Positions 26,049 to 35,180 of a DNA stretch of 64,000 nucleotides are shown here, one piece after another. Numbering within the stretch: the stretch's first letter is position 1; the number at the start of each line of letters is the position of its first letter. Under the pieces are notes generated by a model. It did no database searches and had not been told where the DNA came from. It was given only the letters and a program-made list of their open reading frames with translations. The translations under genes were made by a program, and so were the position numbers. The stretch spans positions 1 through 64,000 of the forward strand of contig NZ_BRVN01000006.1 in NCBI RefSeq assembly GCF_026011735.1, in the 5' to 3' direction. The stretch is from Dietzia sp. NCCP-2495. Lineage in GTDB: Bacteria; Actinomycetota; Actinomycetes; Mycobacteriales; Mycobacteriaceae.

Positions 26049-26977
26049 GCACCCCCACCCCGCGCGACAAGCGCACGAGCCTGGACGAGGCGGTCTCGCG
26101 CCTCGAGAGCGGCATGACGATCGGCATCGGCGGTTGGGGCTCGCGGCGTAAGCCGATGGCCCTGGTCCGTGCGATCCTGCGCCGCGAGGACCTCACCGAC
26201 CTCACCGTCATCACCTACGGCGGCCCGGACCTGGGCCTGCTGTGCTCGGCGGGCAAGGTCTCCAAGGCCTACTACGGCTTCGTCACCCTGGACTCGGCGC
26301 CGTTCTACGACCCGTGGTTCGCGCGTCGCCGCACCGAGGGCGCGATCATCTCCCGCGAGATGGACGAGGGCATGTTCCGCGCCGGACTGACCGCCGCCGC
26401 GCAGCGCCTACCGTTCCTGCCGACCCGCGCCGGCCTGGGCTCGGACGTGTTCCGGTTCTGGGGCGACGAGCTCAAGACCGTCGATTCGCCGTACGATTTC
26501 GAGGGAAAGACTGAGACCCTCCTGGCGATGCCGGCCCTGAAGATGGACGCCGCGCTCATTCACCTGGACAAGGCCGACAAGCACGGCAACGCGGCGTTCA
26601 CCGGCGCCGACGGCTACTTCGACGACCTGTACGCCATGGCCGCCGACACCGTCCTGCTCGAGACGGACGAGATCGTCGACTCGGCGGATGCGCTGATGAA
26701 CGAGGTCGGCCCGCAGCGCATGCTCCTCAGCCGCATGTTCGTCGACACCGTCTCCGAGGCGCCGAACGGCGCGCACTTCACGTTCGCCGGCGGCTACGGA
26801 CGCGACGAGGCGTTCCAGAAGCACTACGCGACCGCCGCGAAGGACGAGCAGGCCTGGGCCGAGTTCACGGCCGAGTTTCTGTCCGGGTCCGAGGAGGACT
26901 ATCAGAAGGCGGTCGCCGCCTTCGCCGAGCGTGTGGCCGCCGAGAAGGCCGCCGCATCCGAGAAGGGAGCCAAGTGA
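26045..26977 (+). CDS. ipdA: IpdA, large subunit of the COCHEA-CoA ring-opening hydrolase
   Basis: A 310-residue class I CoA-transferase-fold protein matching Rv3551. IpdA and IpdB together open the last steroid ring (COCHEA-CoA) by a retro-Claisen-like reaction instead of CoA transfer. Counting from the GTG start, Glu105 in ISREMDEGM falls where the catalytic Glu of M. tuberculosis IpdA is reported. The glycine-rich ESGMTIGIGGWG segment is at 21-32. The GTG start overlaps the echA20 stop and the stop overlaps ipdB. Confidence 0.93.
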   Translation: MSTPTPRDKRTSLDEAVSRLESGMTIGIGGWGSRRKPMALVRAILRREDLTDLTVITYGGPDLGLLCSAGKVSKAYYGFVTLDSAPFYDPWFARRRTEGAIISREMDEGMFRAGLTAAAQRLPFLPTRAGLGSDVFRFWGDELKTVDSPYDFEGKTETLLAMPALKMDAALIHLDKADKHGNAAFTGADGYFDDLYAMAADTVLLETDEIVDSADALMNEVGPQRMLLSRMFVDTVSEAPNGAHFTFAGGYGRDEAFQKHYATAAKDEQAWAEFTAEFLSGSEEDYQKAVAAFAERVAAEKAAASEKGAK

Positions 26978-27756
26978 TGAGCGAGAACAGCACCGACCAG
27001 ATCACCCGCGCCGAGTACTGCGCCGTCGCCTGCGCCGAGATCTTCGCCGGCGCCGGGGAGATCTTCGCCTCGCCGATGACCCCCATGGCCACGATCGGCG
27101 CCCGCCTGGCGCGTCTGACCACCGAGCCGGACCTGCTCATCACGGACGGCGAGTACCGCTTCCTGGGCCAGACGCCGCAGCTCGGCAAGCTCATCGACTT
27201 CGAGGGTTACATCCCGTTCCCCCGCGTCTTCGACGTGCTGCAGGCGGGCACCCGCCACGTGGTGATGGGCGCCAACCAGATCGACCGGTACGGCAACCAG
27301 AACCTGTCGGCATTCGGTGACGACGTCCAGAAGCCCACGCGCCAGATGTTCGGCCTCCGCGGGGCGCCGGGCAACTCGATCAACCACGCCACCAGCTACT
27401 GGGTGGGCAAGCACTCCACGCGCGTCTTCACCGAGTCCGTCGACATCGTCTGCGGCATCGGCTACGACCGCTACACCGAGGGCGATCCCGCCTTCCGCTT
27501 CCACGTCCTGCCCCGCGTCGTGACCAACCTGGGCGTGTTCGATTTCCAGGGCCCCGGCCGCACCATGCGTGCGGTCACCCTGCACCCGGGCGTCACCGCC
27601 GAGCAGGTCGCGGAGAACACGGGCTTCGAGGTGGCCGGACTGGCCGAGGCCGGCGTCACGCGTGACCCGTCCGCCGAGGAGCTGCGCCTGATCCGCGAGG
27701 TCATCGATCCGCGCGGCGTCCGTTACCGCGAGGTGCCCGCGGAGGAGGCCAAGTGA
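26974..27756 (+). CDS. ipdB: IpdB, small subunit of the COCHEA-CoA ring-opening hydrolase
   Basis: A 260-residue CoA-transferase-fold beta subunit matching Rv3552. It shows ILITDGEYRFLG-like strand/loop features (LLITDGEYRFLG at about 49-60), the GANQIDRYGNQNLSAFG segment (about 98-114) and GGPGN-like GAPGNSINHAT (about 129-139). It forms the heterotetramer with IpdA. ATGA overlap with ipdA and GTGA overlap with ipdC show tight coupling. Confidence 0.93.
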   Translation: MMSENSTDQITRAEYCAVACAEIFAGAGEIFASPMTPMATIGARLARLTTEPDLLITDGEYRFLGQTPQLGKLIDFEGYIPFPRVFDVLQAGTRHVVMGANQIDRYGNQNLSAFGDDVQKPTRQMFGLRGAPGNSINHATSYWVGKHSTRVFTESVDIVCGIGYDRYTEGDPAFRFHVLPRVVTNLGVFDFQGPGRTMRAVTLHPGVTAEQVAENTGFEVAGLAEAGVTRDPSAEELRLIREVIDPRGVRYREVPAEEAK

Positions 27757-28940
27757 CCGGGCGGGACGGGAAGGTCGACGACGACAACAACGCCGCCGAC
27801 TCCAGCACCACCGGCACCGGCAGCGCTGGCTCCGGCAGCGCTGGCAGTGCCGGCACCCCGCGCGCGGCGACACTGGCCACGGACTTCACCAAGCTGGTCG
27901 GCGTGGAGTACCCGGTCGTCCAGACGGGCATGGGATGGGTCTCCGGACCGGAGCTCACCGCGGCCACGGCCAACGCGGGCGGCCTGGGCATCATCGCCTC
28001 GGCCACCATGACGTACGCCGAGCTCGAGGCCGCGATCATCCGGACCAAGGAACTCACCTCCAAGCCCTTCGGTGTCAACCTCCGGGCCGATGCCGAGGAC
28101 GCCGCCGAGCGGTGCGAGCTGATGATCCGCCACGGGGTGAAGGTCGCGTCCTTCGCGCTCGCGCCGAAGCCCGAGTTGATCGCCCGTCTGAAGGAGAACG
28201 GCCTCGTCGTCGTCCCCTCCATTGGTGCCGCGAAGCACGCCGTCAAGGTCGCCTCCTGGGGCGCCGACGCGGTGATCGTGCAGGGCGGTGAGGGCGGCGG
28301 TCACACCGGCCAGGTCGCCACCACGTTGCTCCTCCCCAGCGTCATCGACGCCCTGGGCGGGGCGGGCAGCACCTCGATCCCGGTCGTCGCCGGCGGCGGC
28401 TTCTTCGACGGCCGCGGCCTCGTCGCGGCGCTGTCCTACGGCGCCGCGGGCGTCGCGATGGGCACCCGGTTCCTCCTCACCAGCGACTCGCAGGTGCCCA
28501 ATGCGGTCAAGCAGCAGTACCTCGAGCGGGGCCTGCAGGACACGGTCGTCTCGACCCGCGTCGACGGCATGCCGCACCGCGTGCTGCGCACCGGCCTGGT
28601 CAACGCACTCGAGTCCGGCAGCCCGGTCAAGGGCATGATCGCGGCGGTGCAGAACGCCAACAAGTTCAAGTCCATGACGGGCATGAAGTGGCAGCAGCTC
28701 GCCAAGGACGGCCTCAACATGAAGAAGGCGTCCGACCGCACCTGGCAGCAGATCGTCATGGCCGCCAACACGCCGATGCTGCTCAAGGCCGGACTGGTCG
28801 AGGGCAACACCGAGGCCGGCGTGCTGGCCTCCGGTCAGGTGGTGGGCATGATCGACGACCTACCCAGCTGCGACGAGCTGATCCAGCGGATCATGACGCA
28901 GGCACACGAGCGCTTGTCGGAACTGCGCGATCTCGGCTGA
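27753..28940 (+). CDS. ipdC: IpdC, flavin-dependent reductase of C/D-ring catabolism
   Basis: A 395-residue nitronate-monooxygenase-fold (2-nitropropane dioxygenase-like) flavoprotein matching Rv3553. In the KstR2 pathway IpdC acts on a CoA thioester produced during C/D-ring breakdown. Markers are PVVQTGMGWVSGPELTAA (about 51-68), GADAVIVQGGEGGGHTG (about 169-185) and VVAGGGFFDGRGLVAALSYGA (about 209-229). The first 45 residues are a Ser/Gly/Ala low-complexity tail (GSAGSGSAGSAG) that the core enzyme does not need. The GTG start overlaps the ipdB stop. A strong terminator follows. Confidence 0.92.
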   Translation: MTGRDGKVDDDNNAADSSTTGTGSAGSGSAGSAGTPRAATLATDFTKLVGVEYPVVQTGMGWVSGPELTAATANAGGLGIIASATMTYAELEAAIIRTKELTSKPFGVNLRADAEDAAERCELMIRHGVKVASFALAPKPELIARLKENGLVVVPSIGAAKHAVKVASWGADAVIVQGGEGGGHTGQVATTLLLPSVIDALGGAGSTSIPVVAGGGFFDGRGLVAALSYGAAGVAMGTRFLLTSDSQVPNAVKQQYLERGLQDTVVSTRVDGMPHRVLRTGLVNALESGSPVKGMIAAVQNANKFKSMTGMKWQQLAKDGLNMKKASDRTWQQIVMAANTPMLLKAGLVEGNTEAGVLASGQVVGMIDDLPSCDELIQRIMTQAHERLSELRDLG

Positions 28941-28959
28941 TCTCCACTAGCGCTCCTCG

Positions 28960-28994
28960 AACTCCGCCCCCCTCTCGTCAAGGGGGGCGGAGTT
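28960..28994 (+). terminator. Terminator of the echA20-ipdABC operon
   Basis: A perfect 13-bp stem AACTCCGCCCCCC / GGGGGGCGGAGTT with a 9-nt loop lies 20 bp after the ipdC stop. Confidence 0.85.
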
Positions 28995-29105
28995 CGTTCT
29001 TACCGGGAAATGTGATGCGACAGACAGCTTCTTGTTCTAGGCTGAGAACCGTCCTAATTTCTCAGGGGAGCGCTCGGCCCCTGCGCCCCCTCGGAGGAAC
29101 CCTCG

Positions 29106-29708
29106 ATGACATCGCGTACTTTCGCCCGATCGGCTGCCGTTCTCGGCGCCGCCACCGCACTCACCATCGCCGGCGCCGGCGCCGCCATGGCAGCCACCAA
29201 CGACAGTGCGGTGGACGGTAATACGGTATCGGTGACGTTCGAGCTCGAGAGCGGTCAGCTCGGTGACACCTGCGGCGCCGTGCTGACCCCGACCTCCGCT
29301 GCTCCCGCGCTGGCGGCCAGGCTCGCGGACGGCAACATCGTCGACATCATCGACACTCTCGTCAATGACGACAATGTGACGGTCCTGCGCGACGGGTCCC
29401 TGCCCAACACGATCCTCGTCCCCCTGGTCAACCCGTCCGGCACCGTGACCGCTACCGACGTCCCGTCGAACGTTTACGCCATCGTGAGCTTTTGCCTCTC
29501 TGACCCGACCAATCCCGCTATCGAGGCGCCCGTCCTCGTCGGCGACCCGATGGAGGCGATCCAGGGCAGCATCGGCGGTCTGTCCTCCGACGGTGACGCA
29601 CTCGGCACCCTGTCCGCCGTCATGGGCGGCGAGGGTGGCGGCGACACCGGTTCCGACATCGGCGCGATGCTCGGTGGCGGACTGGACACCGGCAGCGCCG
29701 GCGAGTAA
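29106..29708 (+). CDS. Small secreted protein, unknown function
   Basis: A 200-residue secreted protein. A strong ribosome site (GGAGGA) precedes the ATG, and the signal peptide (about 1-30) ends AMA. The mature part has two cysteines (about 58 and 137), a beta-rich middle, and a Gly/Ser/Asp-rich tail (about 160-200) with the motif MEAIQGSIGGLSS. A degenerate copy of that tail lies just downstream (29771-29971). A terminator hairpin follows the gene. I recognise no family; location next to other surface genes suggests a cell-envelope role. Confidence 0.7.
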   Translation: MTSRTFARSAAVLGAATALTIAGAGAAMAATNDSAVDGNTVSVTFELESGQLGDTCGAVLTPTSAAPALAARLADGNIVDIIDTLVNDDNVTVLRDGSLPNTILVPLVNPSGTVTATDVPSNVYAIVSFCLSDPTNPAIEAPVLVGDPMEAIQGSIGGLSSDGDALGTLSAVMGGEGGGDTGSDIGAMLGGGLDTGSAGE

Positions 29709-29735
29709 TTGCCCCTGCCTCCACTGTGAGATGAC

Positions 29736-29769
29736 GCGGACCCGCCACTCCGAAGGGTGGCGGGTCCGC
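29736..29769 (+). terminator. Terminator of the small secreted-protein gene
   Basis: GCGGACCCGCCAC / GTGGCGGGTCCGC form a 13-bp stem with an 8-nt centre followed by TTTGT, 28 bp after the stop. Confidence 0.8.
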
Positions 29770-29770
29770 T

Positions 29771-29971
29771 TTGTCATGCGTTGCCGTGGCCCCCACTCCC
29801 ACGCCCGCCATCCCCACCCTGCTCACGGGTGAGGATCCCTACATCGTCCCGACCCTGATGGTCGGTTCGCCCCTCGAGGCCATCCAGGGCAGCATCCGCG
29901 CCCTCTCGACCGTCATACAGGGCGGCGACGGCGGCCTCCTCGGCGGTGGCACCGGCTCCGCCGGCGAGTGA
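29771..29971 (+). pseudogene. Truncated duplicate of the small secreted protein's C-terminus
   Basis: The 66-codon frame ends with VGSPLEAIQGSIRALS...GGGTGSAGE, closely matching the tail of the protein just upstream (VGDPMEAIQGSIGGLS...DTGSAGE). It has no signal peptide, no ribosome site and follows a terminator, so it is best read as the remnant of a tandem gene duplication that lost its 5' part. Confidence 0.65.
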
Positions 29972-29994
29972 TCACCAAGTCCTTACGCGAACCA

Positions 29995-30038
29995 CCGCGG
30001 GCCCCGCACCCTCCCCTCGGAGGAGGCGGGGCCCGCGG
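29995..30038 (+). terminator. Hairpin after the duplicate remnant
   Basis: CCGCGGGCCCCGC (29995-30007) pairs perfectly with GCGGGGCCCGCGG (30026-30038), 24 bp past the remnant's stop. This supports the idea that a complete gene once ended here. Confidence 0.7.
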
Positions 30039-30137
30039 CGCCGACTCCCCCTTCCACTTGGCCGGAGTGCAGGTCAGCGCCGAGTAAAGTTAACCTCACC
30101 GCCCAAACGGGCCAATCCCAGAGAATCGAGAAACATC

Positions 30138-30536
30138 GTGACCGTAACCCCCTTCCGTCGACTCACGCTTCTCGCCGCAGCCGGAGCCATCGCGCTGGGG
30201 ACGAGCGCCTGTAGCAACGACGACGAGGGCGGCGCCTCGACCCCGGAGTTCATCACCGCGGACACCGACCTCGCCCAGGAGAGCCGGTGCGCCCGGGAGG
30301 GCGAGCATTTCGTCCTCGATGCCACGGTGAACAACAAGGCTGAACACGCGGCGACGTACATCGTCACCGGCACGGTCCAGAGCGCCGTGGATCGCGGGTA
30401 CCGGGCCACCGGCACCGCCGATGCCGTCCTTGTGCAGGCGGAAGAAAGCGCTGAAGTGAGCCTCGACGGCTTCGGGGAGGACGCCCCAGAGGACGCCACG
30501 TGCACGATCACGGCGAGCAGGAAGCAGGCCGACTGA
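30138..30536 (+). CDS. Small lipoprotein, unknown function
   Basis: A 132-residue predicted lipoprotein. GTG 30138 begins a short basic n-region and a hydrophobic segment ending in the lipobox GTSAC (Cys25). The mature domain of about 105 residues has two cysteines (about 51 and 125) and an immunoglobulin-like strand pattern with an acidic tail. No family recognised. A terminator shared with the convergent surface-protein gene follows 23 bp after the stop. Confidence 0.68.
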   Translation: MTVTPFRRLTLLAAAGAIALGTSACSNDDEGGASTPEFITADTDLAQESRCAREGEHFVLDATVNNKAEHAATYIVTGTVQSAVDRGYRATGTADAVLVQAEESAEVSLDGFGEDAPEDATCTITASRKQAD

Positions 30537-30559
30537 CCAGCCTTTCCACCGGTAGACGA

Positions 30560-30596
30560 CGAGGGCCTGCCTCCCTGGATGGGAGGCAGGCCCTCG
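30560..30596. terminator. Bidirectional terminator hairpin
   Basis: A perfect 16-bp stem CGAGGGCCTGCCTCCC / GGGAGGCAGGCCCTCG with a 5-nt loop between convergent genes. Confidence 0.82.
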
Positions 30597-30610
30597 CTGC
30601 TACCTACGGA

Positions 30611-33600
30611 TCAACCCCGACCGTTGGGGATCGACGGACCGGGCGCCTGGGGCAACTCCCGCTGGGAATCGTCCTGGCCCGCGCCTCCGATGCTGCCGAG
30701 GCTTCCTACCGGGATACCCGGCGGGGGCGGAGGCAGCGGCGGCAGCTGCACCGCCGGGAGTTGGAACCCCGGAGGCAGCGAGATCATCCCGGTGTTGATT
30801 CCGTGGATTACCCCACCGATCGCCAGAGCGCCTAGCCCGATCGAACCGACAGCGAGCGAGCCGGCCCCTCCGGTGGAACCCAGCAGCGGAGCGAGCGAGC
30901 TCGTCCCGCCGACCGAACCCAGCAGCTGGGCCAGTGAACCGAACGTGGTATCCGGGTCCGACCCGGTGCCACCTCCATCCCCGGACCCGAGCGTGTCCTC
31001 GATCGAGCCGAGCGAGCTGCTCGGGATCGAGCCCGAGCCGTCGCCGGTCGAACCCGGACCCGTCGAACCCGAGCCGGTGCCCGGCGTGCCGGAATCATCA
31101 CCGAGCGAGCCCGCCGTGACGCCGAGCGAACCGAGCGCCGCCTGCAGGAGGGAGCCGACGGAGCCGTTCTCGCCACCAAGCGAGCCGCTCTCGCCACCGA
31201 GCGAACCGCTGGCGAGCGACCCGAGAGATCCGGTGCCGCCTTCCCCGCAGGTGGCGCAGGGCAGCAGGCAGGCCAGCGAGCCGAGCGGGCTGCACTCGCC
31301 CCCGCCGCCGGAACCCTCCACCGTCACCACGACGGGCACTGTGTCGACCGAGCTGTCGGGGTAGGTGACGGTGACCGTCCCCGGGTAGTCACCCGGAGTC
31401 GTCCCCTCGGGCGGCGTGACGGTGAGGTTGCAGTTCTCGTCGAACGTCGCGTTCCAGCCCTCGGGGTACGTGACGGTGCACGTGGTCCCCTCCGGCAGGT
31501 CGGCGCCGGTCTGCGGAACGGTGATATCCGATCCCGCCTCGCCCGAACCCGGGCCGTAACCCGGATCATTCTCCTGCGCATCAGTCGGATCCGCATCCGG
31601 CGCCAGCACCGTGATCGTCACCGGCACCTGCTCGGACGAACCATCCGGATACGTCACCGTCACCGTGGACGGATACTCACCCGGCGCGGTCCCGACAGGC
31701 GCCGTGACAGTGAGGTTGCAGTTCTCATCGAACGTCGCACCCCACTCGTCCGCATAACCCACCGAACACTCCGTACCAGTCGGCAACGACGCATCACCAG
31801 TCTGCGGCACCGAGATCGGCGTCCCCGCCTGACCCGAACCCGGCCCATACGCCGGAGTGTTCTCCTGCGCATCAGTCGGATCCGCATCCGGCGCCAGCAC
31901 CGTGATCGCCACGGGCACGGTGTCCACCGAGTCGTCGGGGTAGGTGATCGTCACCGTCCCCGGGTAGTCACCGGCAGGAGTATCCGCCGGCGGCGTCACC
32001 GTCATATTGCAGTTGTCATCGAAGGTGACCGTCCACCCGGCCGGGAACGAATGCGCGCACTCGGTCCCCCCGGGCAACGACGCATCACCGGTCTGCGGAA
32101 CATCAATCGGCGTACCCGCATCACCGACGCCCGGGCCGTAACCCGGAGTGTTGTCCTGCGCATCAGTCGGCGCAGCCGTCACCGTCACCACAACCGGAAC
32201 CACATCCGTCGACCCGTCCGAGTACGTCACCGTCACAAACGACGGGTACTCCCCCGGAGCAGTGCCCGCCGGAGGCGTCACCGTCAGATCACAGTTGTCA
32301 CCGAACGTCGCATTCCAGCTCGCCGGGTAACCCACCGAACACTGCGCATCAGCAGGCAACGCGGCATCACCGGTCTGCGGCAGCGTCACCGCCACACCCG
32401 GCTGCGTCGAACCCGACGCATACGCAGGCGTGTACGAATCAGCCACATCCGGAACCACATCCGGCTCAGCCACCGTCACCACAATCGGCACCACATCCAC
32501 CGAACCATCCGGATAGGTGATGGTCACCGTCCCCGGGTACTCACCCGGAGTCGTCCCCGCAGTCGGAGTCACCGTCGCGTTGCAATTGGCATCGAACACC
32601 ACAGTCCACGACGCCGGGTACGACGCCACACACTCCGTACCAGTCGGCAACGACGCATCACCAGTCTGCGGCACCGAGATCGGCGTCCCCGCCTGACCCG
32701 AACCCGGCCCATACGCCGGAGTGTTCTCCTGCGCATCAGTCGGATCCGCATCCGGCGCCAGCACCGTGATCGTCACCGGCACCTGCTCGGACGAACCATC
32801 CGGGTAGCTGACCGCCACCGTCAGCGGGTAATCACCGGCCGGCGTTCCCACAGGCGGGGTGACCGTCACATCACAATTCGGACTATCAGCATCGCCGGTC
32901 CACCCCGTGGGCAGACCAACCACACACGACGTCCCCGCCGGCAGCGTCGTATCACCGGTCTGCGGAGCCGTGATCGGCGTACCAGCCTGACCCGACCCCG
33001 GCCCATAAGCCGGCGTATTGGTCTCAGCGTCGGTTGGACCAGCACCCGGTTCGGTCACCACGAACGGTGCCGTGGTGTTGTCGACCGAATTGTCGGCGTA
33101 CGTCACCACGACCGGAGCCTGGACAGTCCCCGGCGCGGTACCCGTAGGCGGCGTGTAGGTCACCAGACCGCTGGCCGCATCGATCGACGCAGTTGCCGGC
33201 GCACCGGCACCGAGCGCGAACGTCGCACCAGTCGGCGTCGGCACCGGCGCGCCGTCCTCGGTGAACGTCACCGGCGACGTCGCCGTTTGACCGGCCTCCA
33301 CGGTCACAGACTGGTACGTCGGGTCGTACGTGTCCGCTTCCGTCCCCGTCGGGGTCGCATCCGAGACCACGAACGGCGCAGTGACGTTATCTACTGAAGT
33401 ATCGGCGTACGTCACCACGACCGGAACCTGGACAGTCCCCGGCGCGCTACCCGCAGGCGGCGTGTACGTAACCAGACCTGTCGTGGGGTTGATCGAGGCA
33501 CCAGGCTGTGCACCGGCACCCAGCGCGAAGGTCGCCCCTGCAGGCGCCGATACCGGCAGCCCTTCTTCGGTGAACGACACCGGAGACGTCACCGTCTGAC

Positions 33601-34869
33601 CAACTTCCACATTCACCGAGTCATACGATGGCTGGAAGATCTCTGCGTCCGTCGACACCACGTTGGCCTGGGTTTCGGTGAGCGCGTAACTCCAGAGACC
33701 ACCGTGTTGTTATTCGTCCTAAGGGTGCAGCGGTGACCGCCAGAAGTGGCGTTCGAAGCATTGGCGAAACCGCAGTCACCGGTTCCGGCGGAAGAGGCAA
33801 GATAGCTCTGCGTCCACCCGTCCCAGTAATCGTGCGGCACCGAATAACCATCGGGTACATCAGTCGTCAGATAGAACTCGGGGAAGTCCTCGACTCGACG
33901 CCCCTACGGAAAGACGAACGAGTAGTACCCGTCTGCGTCTGTTGTCGTCCTGAAGTAGCCCGTCGATCCATCCGCCATCTCGATCCGGATGTACACGGTG
34001 ACACCTGCCGCGGCGGCGTCACCGCCGGTCTTGGCTGTATAGAGGCGCTCGTTGTCCAGCCCGATCCACCCCTCGAGGACCTGGCAATTCTCGGTAAGAA
34101 TCGTCGGGTAGTGCGTACACGCATCCAGTGTGTCGGCGGCTACCGCCTCGGGACGGGTTTGAAGCGTCTCGTAAGTAACTGGCGCACCTGAGACGGGATC
34201 GACAAGCGGGTTCGATCGCGGCCTGTAGATCACATTGAGGAGGCGGACGTAGTCGAGTGCCGTTTCCCACGCCGATTCGGTCGACCGGTTGTTGTTGGTG
34301 GAATCAAGATTCGGGACGGACATGAAGTTGCCGTCGCCCGGAAGCCGCTCAAGGACGTAATCGCTGCCGCCGGCCGTGATGTTGGTATCAGTGACGATCT
34401 GGATTCGGGACCCAGAGCTCTCGAGCGCTGTCGGGTTGAAGTCGTCAGCCACTCGGATGCAGTAGCTGCCATCAGCAGTCGTGGTGGTCGTGTACCACTC
34501 GGAAACCGGCCCGGAGCTGTTGGTCGCGGTATACCTCAGCTTGACGGTCTGCCCGCCAAGTCCGACGTCTCCCAGGGTCGGGTTCCAATTCCAGTTTCCA
34601 CCGCCGTTGTCATCAAACACTCGACCTTCGATCGAGTAACGTTCGGCCGCGCCACACGTCGACGGCGTCTGGGAATACGGGTTGCCATTCGCATCCTGAG
34701 CCGGCCCGGACTGCGCATTGGCGGCGGGCAGGAGCGGCGCAAAGCCTGCAACTGCAGGCGCCAAACCCGCGACGAGGAACATCACAAAAGCTATGACCAG
34801 GCCCTTCCCCGACTTGGTCCGCCCCGTTCCTGTCGGGGTCGCGGCTGCCGATAGCGGCGATACGAGCAC
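30611..34869 (-). pseudogene. Large repeat-containing surface protein, broken by a stop and a frameshift
   Basis: About 1400 codons in three pieces. The 5' part (GTG 34869) has a signal peptide ending ANAQ and an SdrD/Cna-B-like start with Cys residues. It stops at an in-frame TAG (33904-33906, after YSFVFP). The same frame then continues with DFPEFYLTTDVPDGYSVPH. Near 33685-33695 a frameshift leads into YALTETQANVVSTDAEIF and a 1016-codon open frame. That part holds two Rib-like repeats (about 33041-33640), six ~95-residue repeats (NTPAYGPGSGQAGTPI type, about 31324-33040), a GSLGS-rich region, a hydrophobic segment and PPLPPPPPG near the end. Because the downstream frame is intact, inactivation must be recent, or the lesions are sequence errors. 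Confidence 0.75.
31324..33040. repeat. Tandem ~290-bp coding repeats in the surface-protein gene
   Basis: About six units of 280-300 bp encode the ~95-residue repeats. One 143-bp stretch is identical at 31766-31908 and 32630-32772, exactly 864 bp (288 codons) apart, so recombination between them would keep the frame. Confidence 0.85.
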
Positions 34870-35180
34870 TAAACATGAACCGTCCCTTCACCAGGAAAAT
34901 CGGCCCATCACCCATGCGGGGTCGGACCCGGGCATAGTTACCCGAGCCATAGTTAACACTATTTTTAGAACGGGACGCAATCGCCCCCTCGACCGCCTGC
35001 AGCGAACCCGTACATGTCCGCCGAACCCACTCTCAACTGCGAAGCTAAGTACTTCATGAGATTCCGTGCACCTTAAGGAAATTGGCCAATTTTCTCAGTA
35101 ACTCGCCTGGGGGCCGGCGCCCGAATACGACACGGCCCCGCATCCTTGCGAATGCGGGGCCGAGCGTTCGGCAGTGCCTG
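34870..35180. other. Intergenic region between the surface protein and fadA6
   Basis: A 311-bp gap with locally lower G+C. It must contain the promoter of the minus-strand surface-protein gene, and a repeated CATAGTTA pair lies at about 34933-34957. A 14-bp perfect palindrome AAATTGGCCAATTT is at 35079-35092. The fadA6 terminator is at its right end. No gene was found. Confidence 0.5.
35133..35162 (-). terminator. Terminator of kstR2-fadA6
   Basis: CGGCCCCGCAT pairs with ATGCGGGGCCG (11 bp, 8-nt loop), 18 bp beyond the fadA6 stop on the minus strand. Confidence 0.78.

Noticed and set aside
30060-30110. Possible iron-box (DtxR/IdeR-like) before the lipoprotein at 30138
   Set aside because: TAAAGTTAACCT matches only part of the consensus and the dyad is weak.
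31324-33640. CRISPR-like or satellite array
   Set aside because: Units are ~290 bp, vary in sequence and keep an open frame that encodes Rib-like/Ig-like repeats, so they are coding repeats.
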